From: Aliterella atlantica CENA595
GTDB taxonomy: Bacteria; Cyanobacteriota; Cyanobacteriia; Cyanobacteriales; Chroococcidiopsidaceae
NCBI RefSeq assembly: GCF_000952155.1
Contig: NZ_JYON01000026.1
Location: forward strand, 1-64,000
Reading direction: 5' to 3'
Length of the DNA stretch: 64,000 nt
Shown: piece after piece, positions 63,551 through 64,000 of the stretch
How positions within the stretch are numbered: the first letter of the stretch is position 1
Layout: each line of letters starts with the position of its first letter
Position numbers and translations under genes: made by a program
Notes under the pieces: model-generated
The model's database searches: none
The model's input: the letters and a program-made list of their open reading frames with translations, nothing else
Told to the model about the DNA's origin: nothing

Positions 63551-64000
63551 ATGAATTCTCCTTCAGCTTCGCAACTGCAAACTTACTTAGAAATTGCTAC
63601 AGAAGCGGCGCTAGCTGCTGGTGAAGTCTTGCAAAGCTATTTAGGTAAGGTAGAAGATGAAACTGCTCAAAAAGGTCGCCCAGGAGATTTAGTCACAATC
63701 GCCGATAAAGCATCTGAAGCGGTAATATTAGAAATCTTACAACGTCACTTGCCAGACCAGGCAATTCTTGCTGAAGAATCAGGCAAATTGGGCAACCAAA
63801 GCAGCGAATATCTGTGGGTAATAGATCCGCTAGATGGTACGACTAATTACGCCCACCAATACCCATTTTTTGCTGTATCTATCGGGCTATTAATTGCTGG
63901 CGTACCAGAAGTTGGCGTTATTTTCGATCCTTTTCACCACGAATTATTCCGCGCTGCTACAGGTTTAGGCGCAACCAAAAACCGCCGCCCGATCCAAGTT
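63551..64000 (+). CDS. Inositol monophosphatase family protein, 3' end beyond window
   Basis: The first 150 residues are in the window. Family motifs are RPGDLVTIADKASEAVI (about 38-54), AEESGKLGNQ (metal-binding Glu), LWVIDPLDGTTNYAHQYPFFAVSIGL (about 95-120; the D-P-L-D-G-T metal site) and VPEVGVIFDPFHHELFRA. Members hydrolyse inositol phosphate, fructose bisphosphate or related substrates. The ATG 63551 follows the nuclease stop by 3 nt. Confidence 0.92.
   Translation, partial: MNSPSASQLQTYLEIATEAALAAGEVLQSYLGKVEDETAQKGRPGDLVTIADKASEAVILEILQRHLPDQAILAEESGKLGNQSSEYLWVIDPLDGTTNYAHQYPFFAVSIGLLIAGVPEVGVIFDPFHHELFRAATGLGATKNRRPIQV

Overview
The window comes from a cyanobacterium. It carries cphB/cphA (cyanophycin turnover), pcyA (phycocyanobilin synthesis), a glcD/glcF/glcE-type glycolate dehydrogenase, a DevBCA-type exporter, a ComFB protein and a cyanobacterial ECF sigma factor. 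The octamer GCGATCGC (HIP1) recurs throughout, as in many cyanobacterial chromosomes. The gene content and AT-leaning codon use would suit a Chroococcidiopsis- or Gloeocapsa-like unicellular lineage, but the species is inference. I see no rRNA or tRNA gene and no CRISPR array.

Layout. (1) 1-8632, all on the minus strand: trmD, ispF, a small membrane protein, a PD-(D/E)XK protein, a PIN protein and three tandem paralogous peptide-type substrate-binding lipoproteins, packed with gaps of 2-55 nt or small overlaps. A cluster of repeated TTTCCGTATAA motifs lies beyond the last gene. (2) 8947-12905: cphB, cphA and a convergent tatA. (3) 13129-23089: an IS630 relic, then a sulfur-acquisition region holding a PhnD-like binding protein, DUF202, a TSUP permease, cysA, an acireductone dioxygenase-like cupin, cysE, a Crp-family regulator, ssuA-ssuC-ssuB, an SfnB-like flavoprotein and a NIL-domain protein. 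(4) 23320-31562: mixed genes including an OmpR-type regulator, trpD, a retroviral-type aspartic protease, an M23 peptidase, comFB and an ECF sigma/anti-sigma pair. (5) 31559-33997: an AT-rich restriction-modification operon. (6) 34149-46500: leuS, Uma2, a DUF6888/DUF6887 pair, an SDR, glcE-glcF-glcD, maf, pcyA and toxin-antitoxin genes (YefM/YoeB, HicB with a broken HicA). (7) 46788-50312: devBCA and a 32-residue membrane peptide. (8) 50486-51594: relics of TnpB, IS630 and IS1 elements. (9) 51657-62928: a defence-type island with an XRE regulator, a type ISP-like DNA methyltransferase, DUF2513, several toxin-antitoxin genes or fragments, and a 1414-residue protein combining PLD, IPT/TIG and SNF2 helicase regions. 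(10) 63056-64000: a nuclease-like lipoprotein and a truncated inositol monophosphatase family gene.

How the genes work together. The sulfur region links uptake (CysA, SsuACB), possible export or import (TSUP), release of sulfite from organosulfur compounds (SfnB-like), entry into cysteine (CysE), possible methionine salvage (ARD-like) and a local Crp-type regulator. The defence-type island may be a two-subunit modification/restriction system, with the methyltransferase and the PLD-helicase encoded about 2.3 kb apart and small toxin-antitoxin genes in between. A second theme is short palindromic elements inside reading frames: leuS, the IS1 relic (two) and the PLD-helicase gene.
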